Origin: WRDS01 sp964492775
GTDB taxonomy: Bacteria > Actinomycetota > Coriobacteriia > Anaerosomatales > PHET01
DNA length: 43,051 bases
Assembly: GCA_964492775.1 (NCBI GenBank)
Contig: CAZBLH010000018.1
Coordinates: 1 to 43,051 of the forward strand
Reading direction: 5' to 3'
Of the stretch, positions 22,507 through 31,308 are shown piece after piece. Position 1 is the first letter of the stretch. Every line of letters starts with the position of its first letter. The position numbers and the translations under genes were made by a program. The notes beneath the pieces were generated by a model, which was not told where the DNA came from, did no database searches, and worked only from the letters and a program-made list of their open reading frames with translations.

Positions 22507-23769
22507 TCACAATCGCGCCTGATACACTCCCGCCGCTGCGCTCCCGAAGACTTCGAGTCTCCTCAGGTCGGAGAAGCTCATTTCCCGCGTCGCAATCACC
22601 TCGTGAGGCGCATCAGCATCGTAGACAAGACCGTACTCGTCGGCCCGGTCCCAGAGCTCGGTGCCGGGAAGTACGTGGAGCGTCGAGAGCTGCACCCGGC
22701 CCGGGTCTAGGCCGATGACGAACTCGATCCCCCTGACCACGTCATCCACGGTGTCGCCCGGAAGACCAACGATGAGGTCACACTCGACCGAGATCCCAGC
22801 GTCCCGACACGCCTTCACGCCCGCCGAGAACTTCGTACGGTCGAGTGGGCGACCGCAGGCGGCAAGAGCGGCCTCGCCTACGGTCTGCGGCCCCGTCTCG
22901 ACGCTCGCAACGCCCGCGCGCACAAGAAGCGCGGCCTGCTCGGCATCGATGCGCTCGATGTCGACCTCGATGGTGTGCAGCCGAACTCCGCGGGCCGCAT
23001 GGGGCGCGAGGATGTCCGAGAGCCGGCGCAGCCGCTCGGTGGTGAGGTTGAAGACGGGGTCAAGGAAGCTGAACGAGCGCATGCCGGGTGTAGAGGCCAC
23101 GGCCTCTACGTCGGCGGCGATGCGCTCCCACGAGAATGAGCGCACACGCGTCGAGCCCTTGCCCTCGAAGCAGTACGCGCAGCCATGCGGGCACCCGCGA
23201 TAGGTCTCGACATACGCCGACCCATCGGTGCGTTGAGGGATCATAGCGAACGGTGATGCGATTCTGTCGAGGTCGGCGATCGGTGGGTCCGCAGGCGTTG
23301 AGACCACGCGTTCCCCGTCCCGCGCGGCGACTCCGGGAATGCCCGCGACGTCCCCGCCTCTCGCGACGGAGCGCACAACCTCCGCGAACGCGAACTCGCC
23401 TTCTCCGCTCACGATCGCATCGACCGCGGGCTGGGTGGCAAGCACCTGCTCGGGAATCGGACCGACCTCGGGCCCGCCGAGCACGATGAACACCTCTGGC
23501 CACGCCGCCTTCACGAGCCGCGCGATCTCGTAGACGTGCGCGGCCGTCCAGCAGTACGTGGTCATGGCGACTACCGCGGGCATTGGGTCAAGCTCGAGTA
23601 CTCGGTACGCGCTCCACCACGGGTCCCCGGTCACGTCCAGGTCCAGGCGAGAGATCGCCACATCGAGCCGTGGGTCACCGAGCGCAGATGCGTGCAGGTA
23701 GTCGAGCGCCAACGAGCGGTACCCGCTCGCGCTTACGCCGACTAGGGCCACGGGAAGCGGGCTACTCAT
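22507..23769 (-). CDS. B12-binding-domain radical SAM protein
   Basis: 420 residues. The N-terminal half (about 1-150) is a cobalamin-binding-type Rossmann domain with VLGGPEVG and IVSGEGEFAF, lacking the DxHxxG His-on motif. CPHGCAYC (C193, C197, C200) binds the 4Fe-4S cluster of radical SAM enzymes, and GLPGDTVDDVV is a later conserved element. Such enzymes do methylations or other radical chemistry on complex metabolites. The ATG overlaps the upstream gene by 4 bases. The substrate is unknown; the neighbouring aminotransferase and radical-SAM-like partner suggest a small dedicated pathway. Confidence 0.9.
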   Translation of the reverse strand: MSSPLPVALVGVSASGYRSLALDYLHASALGDPRLDVAISRLDLDVTGDPWWSAYRVLELDPMPAVVAMTTYCWTAAHVYEIARLVKAAWPEVFIVLGGPEVGPIPEQVLATQPAVDAIVSGEGEFAFAEVVRSVARGGDVAGIPGVAARDGERVVSTPADPPIADLDRIASPFAMIPQRTDGSAYVETYRGCPHGCAYCFEGKGSTRVRSFSWERIAADVEAVASTPGMRSFSFLDPVFNLTTERLRRLSDILAPHAARGVRLHTIEVDIERIDAEQAALLVRAGVASVETGPQTVGEAALAACGRPLDRTKFSAGVKACRDAGISVECDLIVGLPGDTVDDVVRGIEFVIGLDPGRVQLSTLHVLPGTELWDRADEYGLVYDADAPHEVIATREMSFSDLRRLEVFGSAAAGVYQARL

Positions 23770-24485
23770 GGCGTGACTCCTACGACCGGCGCGACGGAGC
23801 GGTCGTACAGCGCGTCATGGACCTGCGGCCAGCCAGTGACGTACGCCGCCACACGGTTCACGGTAGCGGTGTCAAGCCCGGCCCGCACGAGCGCGACGTT
23901 CGCTGGCGTGGCGGAAAGTGCTGACACGTCGATCGTCGCCGACTCGGCCCCCAAGCTCGCCGCGCCGAGCAGCGCGTGAGGCAGATGCGAGATGGAGTGG
24001 CGGCACGCGGGTGCGAAGGCCGCGAGAGCGATAGCGGCACCCGAGCGCTCGGCCGCCGAGCGGAACGCCGCCGCCCCGCGCTCCATGGCGGCGTACAGGC
24101 CGGGACGGCCTGTGAGCTTATCGTGCGCCTCGCCTTCGGCGAGCACGATAAGCTCGAGCTGGCGCACGCCAACCGCCAGGGCGCCGTCAGCGTTGCCGGG
24201 CTGCGCCAGCGCGCCGCCATCGGTGCGCAGGCGGATGCGAGTGAAGCCGGCGGCCGTCGCGGCGGCGATGAGCTTCGGCAGCTCGGGGTGAGCGAAGGGC
24301 TCGAAGCCGACGAGCGAGCAGTTGGGTCCGGGAGACTCGCCCCAGGCCTCGGCAATGCGCGTGAGATCAGCGGCTACCTCGGTAAGCGACCGGGGCGCCG
24401 GCTGAACCGAGGCTGCCTGAGCGGCACAGCTCCTGCACTGCGGCAACTGGCCGCGCCCTATGCTGACTTCCGCGAACTCGATCAC
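23766..24485 (-). CDS. Radical-SAM-fold-like partner protein without the CxxxCxxC motif
   Basis: 239 residues from a GTG with AGGAGG upstream. VGFEPFAHPELPKLIAAATAAGFTRIRLRTDGG copies the second half of a radical SAM barrel (usually GGEPTLHP...). The N-terminal C-x3-C-x2-C cluster loop is missing; only QCRSC (C17, C20) is present near the start. The Ala-rich C-terminal half keeps alternating helix/strand periodicity. It overlaps the B12-radical SAM gene by 4 bases, so a heteromeric pair is plausible. It could be a catalytically dead partner, or bind a cluster in an unusual way. Confidence 0.6.
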   Translation of the reverse strand: MIEFAEVSIGRGQLPQCRSCAAQAASVQPAPRSLTEVAADLTRIAEAWGESPGPNCSLVGFEPFAHPELPKLIAAATAAGFTRIRLRTDGGALAQPGNADGALAVGVRQLELIVLAEGEAHDKLTGRPGLYAAMERGAAAFRSAAERSGAAIALAAFAPACRHSISHLPHALLGAASLGAESATIDVSALSATPANVALVRAGLDTATVNRVAAYVTGWPQVHDALYDRSVAPVVGVTP

Positions 24486-24602
24486 GGCGCGATTCCTCCT
24501 CGCGTCCAGTGTAGCGAAGCTCGGGCGATGGCGGGTCTTGGTGTCGACACGCAGGCCCGGCTCAACGGCGCAAGCTTGTCAGCCGCAACGGCTCACAACG
24601 AA

Positions 24603-24632
24603 AGAACCCCCGCCCTCAGGGGCAGGGGTTCT
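24603..24632 (-). terminator. Terminator of tRNA-Leu
   Basis: AGAACCCC (24603-24610) pairs with GGGGTTCT (24625-24632), extended by CGCCC/GGGCA-like pairs around a short loop. On the minus strand it is followed by TTTCGTT. It lies 10 bases after the tRNA 3' end. Confidence 0.75.
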
Positions 24633-24641
24633 GTTCATTCA

Positions 24642-24727
24642 TGGTGTCCGAGGCGAGAGTTGAACTCGCACGTCCCTAGGGACACTAGGCCCTCAACCTA
24701 GCGCGTCTGCCATTCCGCCACTCGGAC
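24642..24727 (-). tRNA. tRNA-Leu (anticodon GAG)
   Basis: 86 nt including encoded CCA (24642-24644). Acceptor GTCCGAG / CTCGGAC, discriminator A, anticodon stem CTAGG / CCTAG with loop TTGAGGG (GAG at 24692-24694), a class II long variable arm (TGTCCCTAGGGAC) and the T-arm GCGAG-TTCAACT-CTCGC. All parts of a functional leucine tRNA are present. Confidence 0.97.
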
Positions 24728-24764
24728 GCTTTGCTCGTCCCCAACCGCGAGGACAGCGAGCGAA

Positions 24765-24770
24765 AGTATA
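24765..24770 (-). promoter_or_regulatory. Candidate -10 box of tRNA-Leu
   Basis: TATACT on the minus strand about 37 bases before the tRNA 5' end. No clear -35 box is seen at the right spacing. Confidence 0.35.
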
Positions 24771-24800
24771 CCAAGGTCGCAAGAGGTGCGCTAGCCCCTA

Positions 24801-25850
24801 TTACGAACCCAGCGCTGCGTCGAGCGCGTCCTCCACGACGATGGTCGTCTCGATCGCGTCGACGTCCACCGGGAACGGCTTGGCGAAGTGGCAAGCGGCC
24901 CGGTGACCAGGCTCGACCTCACGCAGCTCGGGCTCCTGCTCGGCGCAGATCGGGAACTGCGCGATCGGGCACCGCGTGTGGAAACGGCATCCGCTCGGCG
25001 GATCGATCGGAGAGGGCGGGTCGCCCTTGAGCAGGATGCGCTGCCGGGTGCGTTGGACGTCCGGATCGGGCACGGGTACCGCCGAGAGCAAAGCCTGCGT
25101 GTAGGGGTGGCTCGGCTTCTCGTACAGCGTACGCCAGTCGCTGATCTCGACGATGGTGCCGAGGTACATGACCGCGACCTCGTCAGAGATGTGCTGAACG
25201 ACCGACAGGTCGTGAGCGATGAACAGGTATGCAAGGTCGAACTCGTCTTGGAGACGGTCCAGCAGGTTCAGAACCTGCGCCTGGATTGAGACGTCAAGGG
25301 CGGAGACTGGCTCGTCGCACACGATCAACTTCGGGCTCAGCGCCAGCGCCCTCGCGATGCCGATACGCTGCCTCTGCCCACCCGAGAACTCGTGCGGGTA
25401 GCGGTTGATGTGCTCCGGGTTGAGACCAACCACGTCCAGGAGCTCGCGCGAGCGCTCTTTGCGGGATGCCTTCGTGCCGATGCCGTGGATCAGCAGCGGC
25501 TCGCCGATGATCTCGCCCACGGTGAAGCGGGGGTTGAGCGACGCGTAGGGGTCTTGGAAGATGATCTGGACGTCACGGCGAAAAGTCTTGAGGTCCTTCC
25601 CCTTGAGTTTGAGGACGTCGCGGCCGTCGAACTCGACCTGTCCCTCGGTGGGCTCGATCAGGCGCATCAACGCACGACCGGTGGTCGACTTGCCGCAACC
25701 AGACTCGCCGACGAGGCCGAGTGTCTTGCCTCGCTCCACAGAGAACGAGACGCCGTCGACTGCTTTCACCGTACCGGATGCGCGAGAGAATGAACCTGTG
25801 CGCACGTTGAAGTACTTCTTGAGATCTCTGACTTCGAGTAGCTTGCTCAT
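24801..25850 (-). CDS. oppF: Oligopeptide ABC transporter ATP-binding protein OppF
   Basis: 349 residues from the ATG at 25848-25850, two bases after the oppD stop. Walker A GESGCGKST, Walker B LIVCDEPVSALDVS and signature FSGGQRQR are intact. The C-terminal oligopeptide/dipeptide domain contains GCRFHTRCPIAQFPICAEQEP, whose four cysteines can carry a 4Fe-4S cluster in this family. It pairs with OppD to energise peptide import. Last gene of the opp operon, followed by tRNA-Leu on the same strand. Confidence 0.95.
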   Translation of the reverse strand: MSKLLEVRDLKKYFNVRTGSFSRASGTVKAVDGVSFSVERGKTLGLVGESGCGKSTTGRALMRLIEPTEGQVEFDGRDVLKLKGKDLKTFRRDVQIIFQDPYASLNPRFTVGEIIGEPLLIHGIGTKASRKERSRELLDVVGLNPEHINRYPHEFSGGQRQRIGIARALALSPKLIVCDEPVSALDVSIQAQVLNLLDRLQDEFDLAYLFIAHDLSVVQHISDEVAVMYLGTIVEISDWRTLYEKPSHPYTQALLSAVPVPDPDVQRTRQRILLKGDPPSPIDPPSGCRFHTRCPIAQFPICAEQEPELREVEPGHRAACHFAKPFPVDVDAIETTIVVEDALDAALGS

Positions 25851-25852
25851 GG

Positions 25853-26872
25853 TTACGCGCTCACCCCCGCGCACTGCTGTACCGCCTTGGTGAAATCGGC
25901 TTCCCCGGCGAAGTGGCAGGCCGCCGTATGACCGGCCTCGACCTCGACGAGCGGCGGTTCCATCTCCCGGCAGATAGCGCGGGCATAAGGACAGCGCGGG
26001 CTGAACGAGCAGCCTTTCGGCAGATTGATGAGTGAAGGTGGCTGACCCTTGATGGGGCAGAGCTCGCTCTTCTCCGTGATGTCGTGGCGCGGGAGCGAAT
26101 CTATCAGGCCCCACGTGTACGGGTGGCTCGGCTGGTAGAAGACCTGATCGACGGTGCCGAACTCAACGGCCCGCCCGGCGTACATGACGAGAATCTTGTC
26201 GGCCATGTCGGCGACCACCCCGAGATCGTGGGTGATCATGATGATCGCCGAGCCGGTCCGGGACTGGAGCTCCTGCATGAGCTCCAGGATCTGTGCTTGG
26301 ATCGTCACGTCAAGCGCCGTTGTTGGCTCATCGGCGATCAGAATGTCGGGATCGCACGCGAGGGCCATTGCGATCATCACGCGCTGGCGCATACCGCCGG
26401 AGAACTGGTGCGGGTAGTCCCGGACCCTGCTCTCGGCATGTGGGATGCCCACAAGCCGCAACAGTTCACACGCTCGTTCCCACGACTGCTCTTTGTTCAG
26501 GCCCTTGTGGATGCGTAGCGGCTCCGCGAGCTGCCGACCGATGCGATAGACCGGGTTCAGCGAGGTCATCGGGTCCTGGAAGATCATCGCGATCTCGTTG
26601 CCACGGATCTTGCGCAGTTCATCGTCGGGCATGGTGATGAGGGAGCGCCCCTTGAAGGTGACATCTCCGCCTTCGACCTTGCCGGGAGGCATGGGGACGA
26701 GCCCCATCATGGTGAGAGCGTGCACCGACTTGCCCGAACCGGACTCGCCGACCACACCGAGTGTTTCGCCGCCCGAGAGCGTATACGACACGCCGTCGAC
26801 GGCCTTGACCACGCCGTCACGTGTGTGGAAATGCATCTTCAGGCCATCTACGTTCAGAAGTTCGCCGGCCAT
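25853..26872 (-). CDS. oppD: Oligopeptide ABC transporter ATP-binding protein OppD
   Basis: 339 residues. Walker A GESGSGKS, signature FSGGMRQRVMIA, Walker B ILIADEPTTALDV, then the C-terminal domain with GCSFSPRCPYARAICREMEPP. The cysteine pattern parallels that of OppF. It begins 2 bases after the oppC stop. With OppF it forms the heteromeric ATPase of the importer. Confidence 0.95.
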   Translation of the reverse strand: MAGELLNVDGLKMHFHTRDGVVKAVDGVSYTLSGGETLGVVGESGSGKSVHALTMMGLVPMPPGKVEGGDVTFKGRSLITMPDDELRKIRGNEIAMIFQDPMTSLNPVYRIGRQLAEPLRIHKGLNKEQSWERACELLRLVGIPHAESRVRDYPHQFSGGMRQRVMIAMALACDPDILIADEPTTALDVTIQAQILELMQELQSRTGSAIIMITHDLGVVADMADKILVMYAGRAVEFGTVDQVFYQPSHPYTWGLIDSLPRHDITEKSELCPIKGQPPSLINLPKGCSFSPRCPYARAICREMEPPLVEVEAGHTAACHFAGEADFTKAVQQCAGVSA

Positions 26873-26874
26873 TG

Positions 26875-27861
26875 TCAGTCCTTCATCTTTACGTCGAGAG
26901 CGTCACGCACACCGTCGCCCAGCAGCGTGAACGAAAGCACGGTCGAGAGGATCGCGATGCCGGGCCAGAACACCAGACCCGGTGCAGTCACGAGGTACCC
27001 GCGGGAGGACTCGATCATCTGGCCCCAGGAGATGTCGGGGGGCTGGATGCCGAGGCCCAAGAATGAGAGCGCCGCTTCGGTGAGGATAGCGCCACCGATC
27101 GACATCGTGGCGTACACCACGACCGGAGCGATGGCGTTGGGCGCTATGTGCCGGAACATCAGTCGCGCGTCGCTCGCGCCCAGGGCACGGCCTGCTGCGA
27201 CGTAGTCGGTCTCCTTGATGGATAGCACCGAGCTCCTGAACAGCCGAGCAAACGTCGGCCAACCCAGGAAGCCGATCGCGAACACCACCGGCGCGATACC
27301 GCGCACGTCCGCCGGCAGTACCGCAAGGATCAGGATCGCGAACAGGATGTAGGGAAATGCGAGAAAGACATCGGTGAACCGCATGATCAGCGCGTCAGGA
27401 AGCTTGCCGTAGTACCCCGCGATCGCACCCAGCAGAATGCCGATAACCACCTCGATCGCCACGGCCAGCACACCGACAGTCAGCGACACGCGTGCACCGT
27501 AGATGACGCGGCCGAAGATGTCTCTGCCCAAGTCATCGGTGCCGAACGGATGCTGCAGCGACGCCGGAAGCAGCCGCTGCGCCGCGGCCGTTTGTGAGTC
27601 GATGAGGTGCGGGTCGCCGAAGAATCGGGGCACCCACAGGTCTGCGGTGATGGCCGCGAGCGCCACGATGCAGATCCATATGAGCGCGGCGAGGGCGAGC
27701 TTGTTGCGTCGTAGGCGGTACCATGCGTCTCCCCAGAGCGTGCGCGTCTCATGCTCGACGTGCTCTGCGATCAGCGGGCCGCCGGACAGTGGCGCCGGCC
27801 CTTGGCCGTGAACGCCCTCCTGCTGTATCGAGTCGTACTGCTCGAACTTCTCGTCTTCCAT
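26875..27861 (-). CDS. oppC: Oligopeptide ABC transporter permease OppC
   Basis: 328 residues. A 45-residue hydrophilic N-terminus rich in Glu/Gln is followed by six transmembrane helices, typical of the DppC/OppC side. The EAA loop reads YVAAGRALGASDARLMFRHIAPNAIAPVVV and contacts the ATPases. It lies 9 bases after oppB. Confidence 0.94.
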   Translation of the reverse strand: MEDEKFEQYDSIQQEGVHGQGPAPLSGGPLIAEHVEHETRTLWGDAWYRLRRNKLALAALIWICIVALAAITADLWVPRFFGDPHLIDSQTAAAQRLLPASLQHPFGTDDLGRDIFGRVIYGARVSLTVGVLAVAIEVVIGILLGAIAGYYGKLPDALIMRFTDVFLAFPYILFAILILAVLPADVRGIAPVVFAIGFLGWPTFARLFRSSVLSIKETDYVAAGRALGASDARLMFRHIAPNAIAPVVVYATMSIGGAILTEAALSFLGLGIQPPDISWGQMIESSRGYLVTAPGLVFWPGIAILSTVLSFTLLGDGVRDALDVKMKD

Positions 27862-27870
27862 GTCTCTCTC

Positions 27871-28878
27871 TTACTCGCTCGATGCGTCGTACTTGATCCT
27901 CGGGTCGAGGAACGCGTACGAGATGTCGACGATCAGGTTGATCAGCATCACGGCGAAGAGCATCACCGTCACGCCACCGAACACAATCGGGAAGTCACGC
28001 TGCGAGATCGCACGGGCGATCGTGAAGCCGACGCCCGGCCAGTTGAAGACCGTCTCGGTCAGAACCGCACCAGCAAACATGGCACCCAAGTCGAGACCGA
28101 TGAAGGTCACGACAGGAATCAGCGCGTTCTTCAGTGCGTGCCCCCACAACACCCGCCGTCCCGACGCGCCCTTGGCGCGCGCGGTTCGGATGTAGTCCTG
28201 CGTGTTCACCTCCAGCAGCTGGCTGCGCATGATGCGCGCCGCATACGCCGTGGAGACCGACGCCAACGTGATGCCTGGCAGGATGAGGTACGCCCACGAG
28301 GGGAACACCCCGGAAGCTCCCGAGATCGGAAGGTAGAACGTCCCGCCGGTCGTGTTCTTGAGCCAGATGCCGAAGAACCACTGCAGCATCATGCCCAACC
28401 AAAACACGGGCAGCGAGACGAGGATTGACGTAGATAAGGTGACGACCACGTCCCAGAACGAGTATTGCTTCACCGCTGAGATGATGCCGGCGCCGATGCC
28501 GACCACGATCTCAATGATGATCGCGACCAGCGCGAGCCGGATGGTGAACGGGTATGTTTCGCTGAGGATGGTGGAGACCTTACGTCCCGTGTAGATAGAT
28601 GTGCCGAAATCGGGACCTGTGAACTCCAGGCTGCCGTCCACCATCTTGATCGGCGAGAGCCCGGCGATGTAGCGCCCGTACTGCTGGTACCAGGGAAGGT
28701 CCAGACCGTACTGCTTGATGAGCTGTGCCTTGACCTCGGGCGGCGGGGTGCGCTCGCCGTACCGCATCTGAATCGGGTCCGCCCCGGGCATGAAGTTGGC
28801 GATGAGGAACAGCGCCAGCGTCACGCCGAAGAACACCGGGATGAACTGAAGGATGCGTCTTGTGATGTATTGGGTCAT
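27871..28878 (-). CDS. oppB: Oligopeptide ABC transporter permease OppB
   Basis: 335 residues. The N-terminal helix MTQYITRRILQFIPVFFGVTLALF and five further helices match DppB/OppB permeases. The EAA loop YIRTARAKGASGRRVLWGHALKNALIPVV is intact. It is separated from oppA by a 92-base gap with a strong hairpin, and so may be expressed at a lower level than the binding protein. Confidence 0.94.
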   Translation of the reverse strand: MTQYITRRILQFIPVFFGVTLALFLIANFMPGADPIQMRYGERTPPPEVKAQLIKQYGLDLPWYQQYGRYIAGLSPIKMVDGSLEFTGPDFGTSIYTGRKVSTILSETYPFTIRLALVAIIIEIVVGIGAGIISAVKQYSFWDVVVTLSTSILVSLPVFWLGMMLQWFFGIWLKNTTGGTFYLPISGASGVFPSWAYLILPGITLASVSTAYAARIMRSQLLEVNTQDYIRTARAKGASGRRVLWGHALKNALIPVVTFIGLDLGAMFAGAVLTETVFNWPGVGFTIARAISQRDFPIVFGGVTVMLFAVMLINLIVDISYAFLDPRIKYDASSE

Positions 28879-28912
28879 GCGACGTTTTCCTTGACCTGAG
28901 TCTTACAAGGTG

Positions 28913-28942
28913 AGGCAGGACACCAGCACTGGTGTCCTGCCT
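28913..28942. terminator. Long perfect hairpin between oppA and oppB
   Basis: AGGCAGGACACCAG (28913-28926) and CTGGTGTCCTGCCT (28929-28942) form a perfect 14-bp stem with a 2-base loop. There is no T-run on the opp strand, so it is more likely a partial terminator or an mRNA-stabilising/processing element that sets a high OppA:OppB ratio. Confidence 0.7.
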
Positions 28943-28970
28943 CCCCCGTTAGCGTATGAGTGCCCGTTGA

Positions 28971-30683
28971 CTACTCGGCGTCAGCAGCCGGCGCTTCGAT
29001 CCAAACCTTATCGAAGTTGCCGAAGTGCATCGGGCCGAAGATGAAGTCACGGATGCGGTCGGAGCCCACGTGGTTGTTGCGGTAGAACATCACCGGAACG
29101 ACCGGGTTGTCGGCAGCGATCATCTCGTTGACTTCAGCGAACTTGGCGACACGAGCATCGCCGTCGGTGATCGTGTTGGCTTCCGAGATGCCCTGGTCCA
29201 CAGCCGGGTTGACGTACTTCGACTTGTTGTCGCCCGAGCCGGAGTCGAACAGCGCATACAGGAAGTTGTAGGCGATCGGGTAGTCAGCAATCCAGCCGAG
29301 ACGTGCGACCTGGTGCTTGCCCTCGTCGAGCATCTTGAGGTAAGCGGCCCAGTCGAGGGACTCGAACTCGGCCTCGACACCGATGGCCTTCAGGTCAGCC
29401 TGCACAAGTTCCATGATCTTCTCGTGACCGCCACCGCTGTTGAATCCGAGGCGGATCTTCGGAAGACCCTTGCCGTCGGCGTAGCCAGCGTCGGCCAGAG
29501 CAGCCTTGGCAGCCTCAACATCGTACTTCGAGTCGGCCCAGCCGCCCTCTTTGTAGCCGGCGATGCCCGGAGGCAGGATGTTGTCGGCGGGCGCGCGGGT
29601 TCCCTCGAAGACGGTATCGCAGATCGCCTGACGGTTGATCGCAAGCGAGATGGCCTTGCGCAGGTCGGCGTTCTTCAGCAGCTCGTCATTCATGTTGAGA
29701 ATGAGGAAGTAGGTCGAGTTCTGGGCGCCGAGAAGAACCTGCTTGCCGGGGTTCACGGTGTAGCCGTCGGAGGACTCGCCCCACTGGGTCTTCGCGGCTT
29801 GGATCTTGCCTTCGCCGATCTGGACGAAGTCGAGGTTACCGGCTTCGAACTCGGTGTAGGCGGTCTCCGGATCCTTGAAGATCATGAAGTCGACGCCGTC
29901 GAGGTGCGGGGCCTCGCCCGCGTACTCGTCGTTGCGGACGACCTTGATGTACTGGTTGTGGCTCCAGGGCTCAGCCATCTTGAACGAGCCATTGCCCACC
30001 GGCATGTCGCCGTACGGGACCTTCTTGCCCTCGAACTCCACGCCACCCTCGACAAGCGCCTTGGGAACAGGCGAAAGGGCCGGGTGGGCGACGACGTACT
30101 CGAAGTCCGCGAACGACTGGGTCAGGGTGACCTCGAGAGTGAGGTCGTCGAGCGCCTTGACACCCTCCATCTCGGTGGCGGTGCCGGCCACGACCTCGTC
30201 ATAGCCCTTCACGAAGCCGAGGTGGTAGCCAACGATCGACGGGTCAGGCTGACCGGTCGAGGTGTTGATGGTCTTGGGGTTGACGACGCGGTTCCACGCA
30301 TACACGAAGTCCTGCGCGGTGACGGGGGTGCCGTCAGAGAACTTGCCGTCAGGGTTGAGCTTGAAGGTCCAGACGGTCGCGTCCTCGTTGGGCTCCCAGC
30401 TCTCTGCCGCCGAGGGCAGGAGATTGGTCGGATCGAGATCATCGAACCAGGTCAGAGAGTCGAAGAGGACCTGGGTGACCTGCATGCCCTCGCTCTCCTG
30501 GGCATTGTACGGATCGATGTAGGCAGGCTCGTTGATGTAGAACGACATCGTGCCGCCGTCCTTCGCCCCTGTCTGCCCACCCTCCTCTGCTGGCTCCTTC
30601 GGCGCGCAACCGCTCAGCGCTGCGGATGCCACAAGTCCAAGAGCGACGATCGCGCTTAGGATCCTACGATGCTTTCCTCGCAC
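28971..30683 (-). CDS. oppA: Oligopeptide-binding lipoprotein OppA
   Basis: 570 residues from a GTG with AAAGGAGG upstream. The signal peptide ends in a lipobox, ALSGC (C26), so the protein is anchored to the outer membrane leaflet. The SBP_bac_5 fold is clear: WTFKLNPDGKFSDGTPVTAQDFVYAW, an ALDDLTLEVTLTQ segment and ILPPGIAGYKEGGW. It captures peptides (or a similar ligand) for the OppBC permease. First gene of the operon, with a structured 5' leader. Confidence 0.95.
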   Translation of the reverse strand: MRGKHRRILSAIVALGLVASAALSGCAPKEPAEEGGQTGAKDGGTMSFYINEPAYIDPYNAQESEGMQVTQVLFDSLTWFDDLDPTNLLPSAAESWEPNEDATVWTFKLNPDGKFSDGTPVTAQDFVYAWNRVVNPKTINTSTGQPDPSIVGYHLGFVKGYDEVVAGTATEMEGVKALDDLTLEVTLTQSFADFEYVVAHPALSPVPKALVEGGVEFEGKKVPYGDMPVGNGSFKMAEPWSHNQYIKVVRNDEYAGEAPHLDGVDFMIFKDPETAYTEFEAGNLDFVQIGEGKIQAAKTQWGESSDGYTVNPGKQVLLGAQNSTYFLILNMNDELLKNADLRKAISLAINRQAICDTVFEGTRAPADNILPPGIAGYKEGGWADSKYDVEAAKAALADAGYADGKGLPKIRLGFNSGGGHEKIMELVQADLKAIGVEAEFESLDWAAYLKMLDEGKHQVARLGWIADYPIAYNFLYALFDSGSGDNKSKYVNPAVDQGISEANTITDGDARVAKFAEVNEMIAADNPVVPVMFYRNNHVGSDRIRDFIFGPMHFGNFDKVWIEAPAADAE

Positions 30684-31003
30684 TCCTCCTGCGCCTCCTT
30701 TCGAGACGTAGCGTCCCGTCGCTGCCGTCCGGCATGGTTAGCACATCATCTTGATGTGCGACGGCAGCTTGTGCATGTTCCGGTCGACCTGCGCCCCCTT
30801 TACGCTGGCCGACTGAAGACCTGACATTGCTCCTGAGTTTCCCTGAGTACGCATTAAAACGCAAGCAGATTGCATCACCAGAGACACCCAGAACGGGCCG
30901 CACTCCTTCACCGATACATGGTAGTACTTCTGCACGGCGAGGGAAAACGGCAGCGCCGGATTCTTGACAGCGCAGGGCGCTTACCAGGGCATCACGCGCT
31001 CGG
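30684..31003. other. 320-base intergenic leader of the opp operon
   Basis: Lies between oppA and secG, both on the minus strand. It contains a nested hairpin close to oppA (30721-30768) and the AAAGGAGG ribosome-binding site. TTTTAATGCG around 30850-30860 (minus strand) is the only AT-rich block that could be a promoter. Short open frames occur (for example 30738-30935) but lack a ribosome-binding site; I do not call them genes. Confidence 0.55.
30721..30768 (-). promoter_or_regulatory. Nested hairpin in the oppA 5' leader
   Basis: The outer stem is GCTGCCGTC (30721-30729) with GACGGCAGC (30760-30768), 9 bp. Enclosed and coaxial with one side is GCACATCA-TCT-TGATGTGC (30741-30759), 8 bp with a 3-base loop. 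The structure ends about 38 bases before the oppA start and may be a regulatory RNA element controlling the transporter. Confidence 0.6.
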
Positions 31004-31249
31004 TTAGACCCCAGTGGGATAGACCACCATGAGGACGAGCAGGCTCAGCATGAACGCGACAGCGAACCCGATGGTGATGCGGTCGAGATTCTTCTCGACG
31101 ATGCTCGTGCCGGTCGACGTGGGCGACATCGAGCCGGAGAACATCTCGGACAGGCCGGTGCCTTTTCCGGAATGAAGAAGCACGAATATGATGAGGCCGA
31201 TAGCGGAGATCGCCCAGATGACGAGAAGCACTACGAGCAGCGCGTTCAC
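31004..31249 (-). CDS. secG: Preprotein translocase subunit SecG
   Basis: 81 residues from a GTG at 31247-31249 with AGGAAAGG upstream. Two membrane helices (about 3-25 and 57-77) flank the loop HSGKGTGLSEMFSG, the SecG signature. It forms part of the SecYEG export channel. It closes the glycolytic cluster as in other Gram-positive-type genomes. Confidence 0.93.
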   Translation of the reverse strand: MNALLVVLLVIWAISAIGLIIFVLLHSGKGTGLSEMFSGSMSPTSTGTSIVEKNLDRITIGFAVAFMLSLLVLMVVYPTGV

Positions 31250-31308
31250 AAACTCAACCTTTCCTGGTGACGGTTGCCGCGAGCCTTGTCGGCCCGAGGC
31301 GCAATGAA

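Noticed and set aside
29025..30659. 544-codon open frame on the plus strand
   Set aside because: Antisense to oppA; its Val/Leu/Asp/Arg-rich composition is a mirror of the oppA codons and it has no ribosome-binding site.
30971..30988. TGG-N9-CTGC sequence downstream of secG with GG-N10-GC spacing, possible sigma-54 promoter for opp
   Set aside because: Only the core dinucleotides match, CAC after TGG is lost, and it lies nearly 300 bases before oppA.
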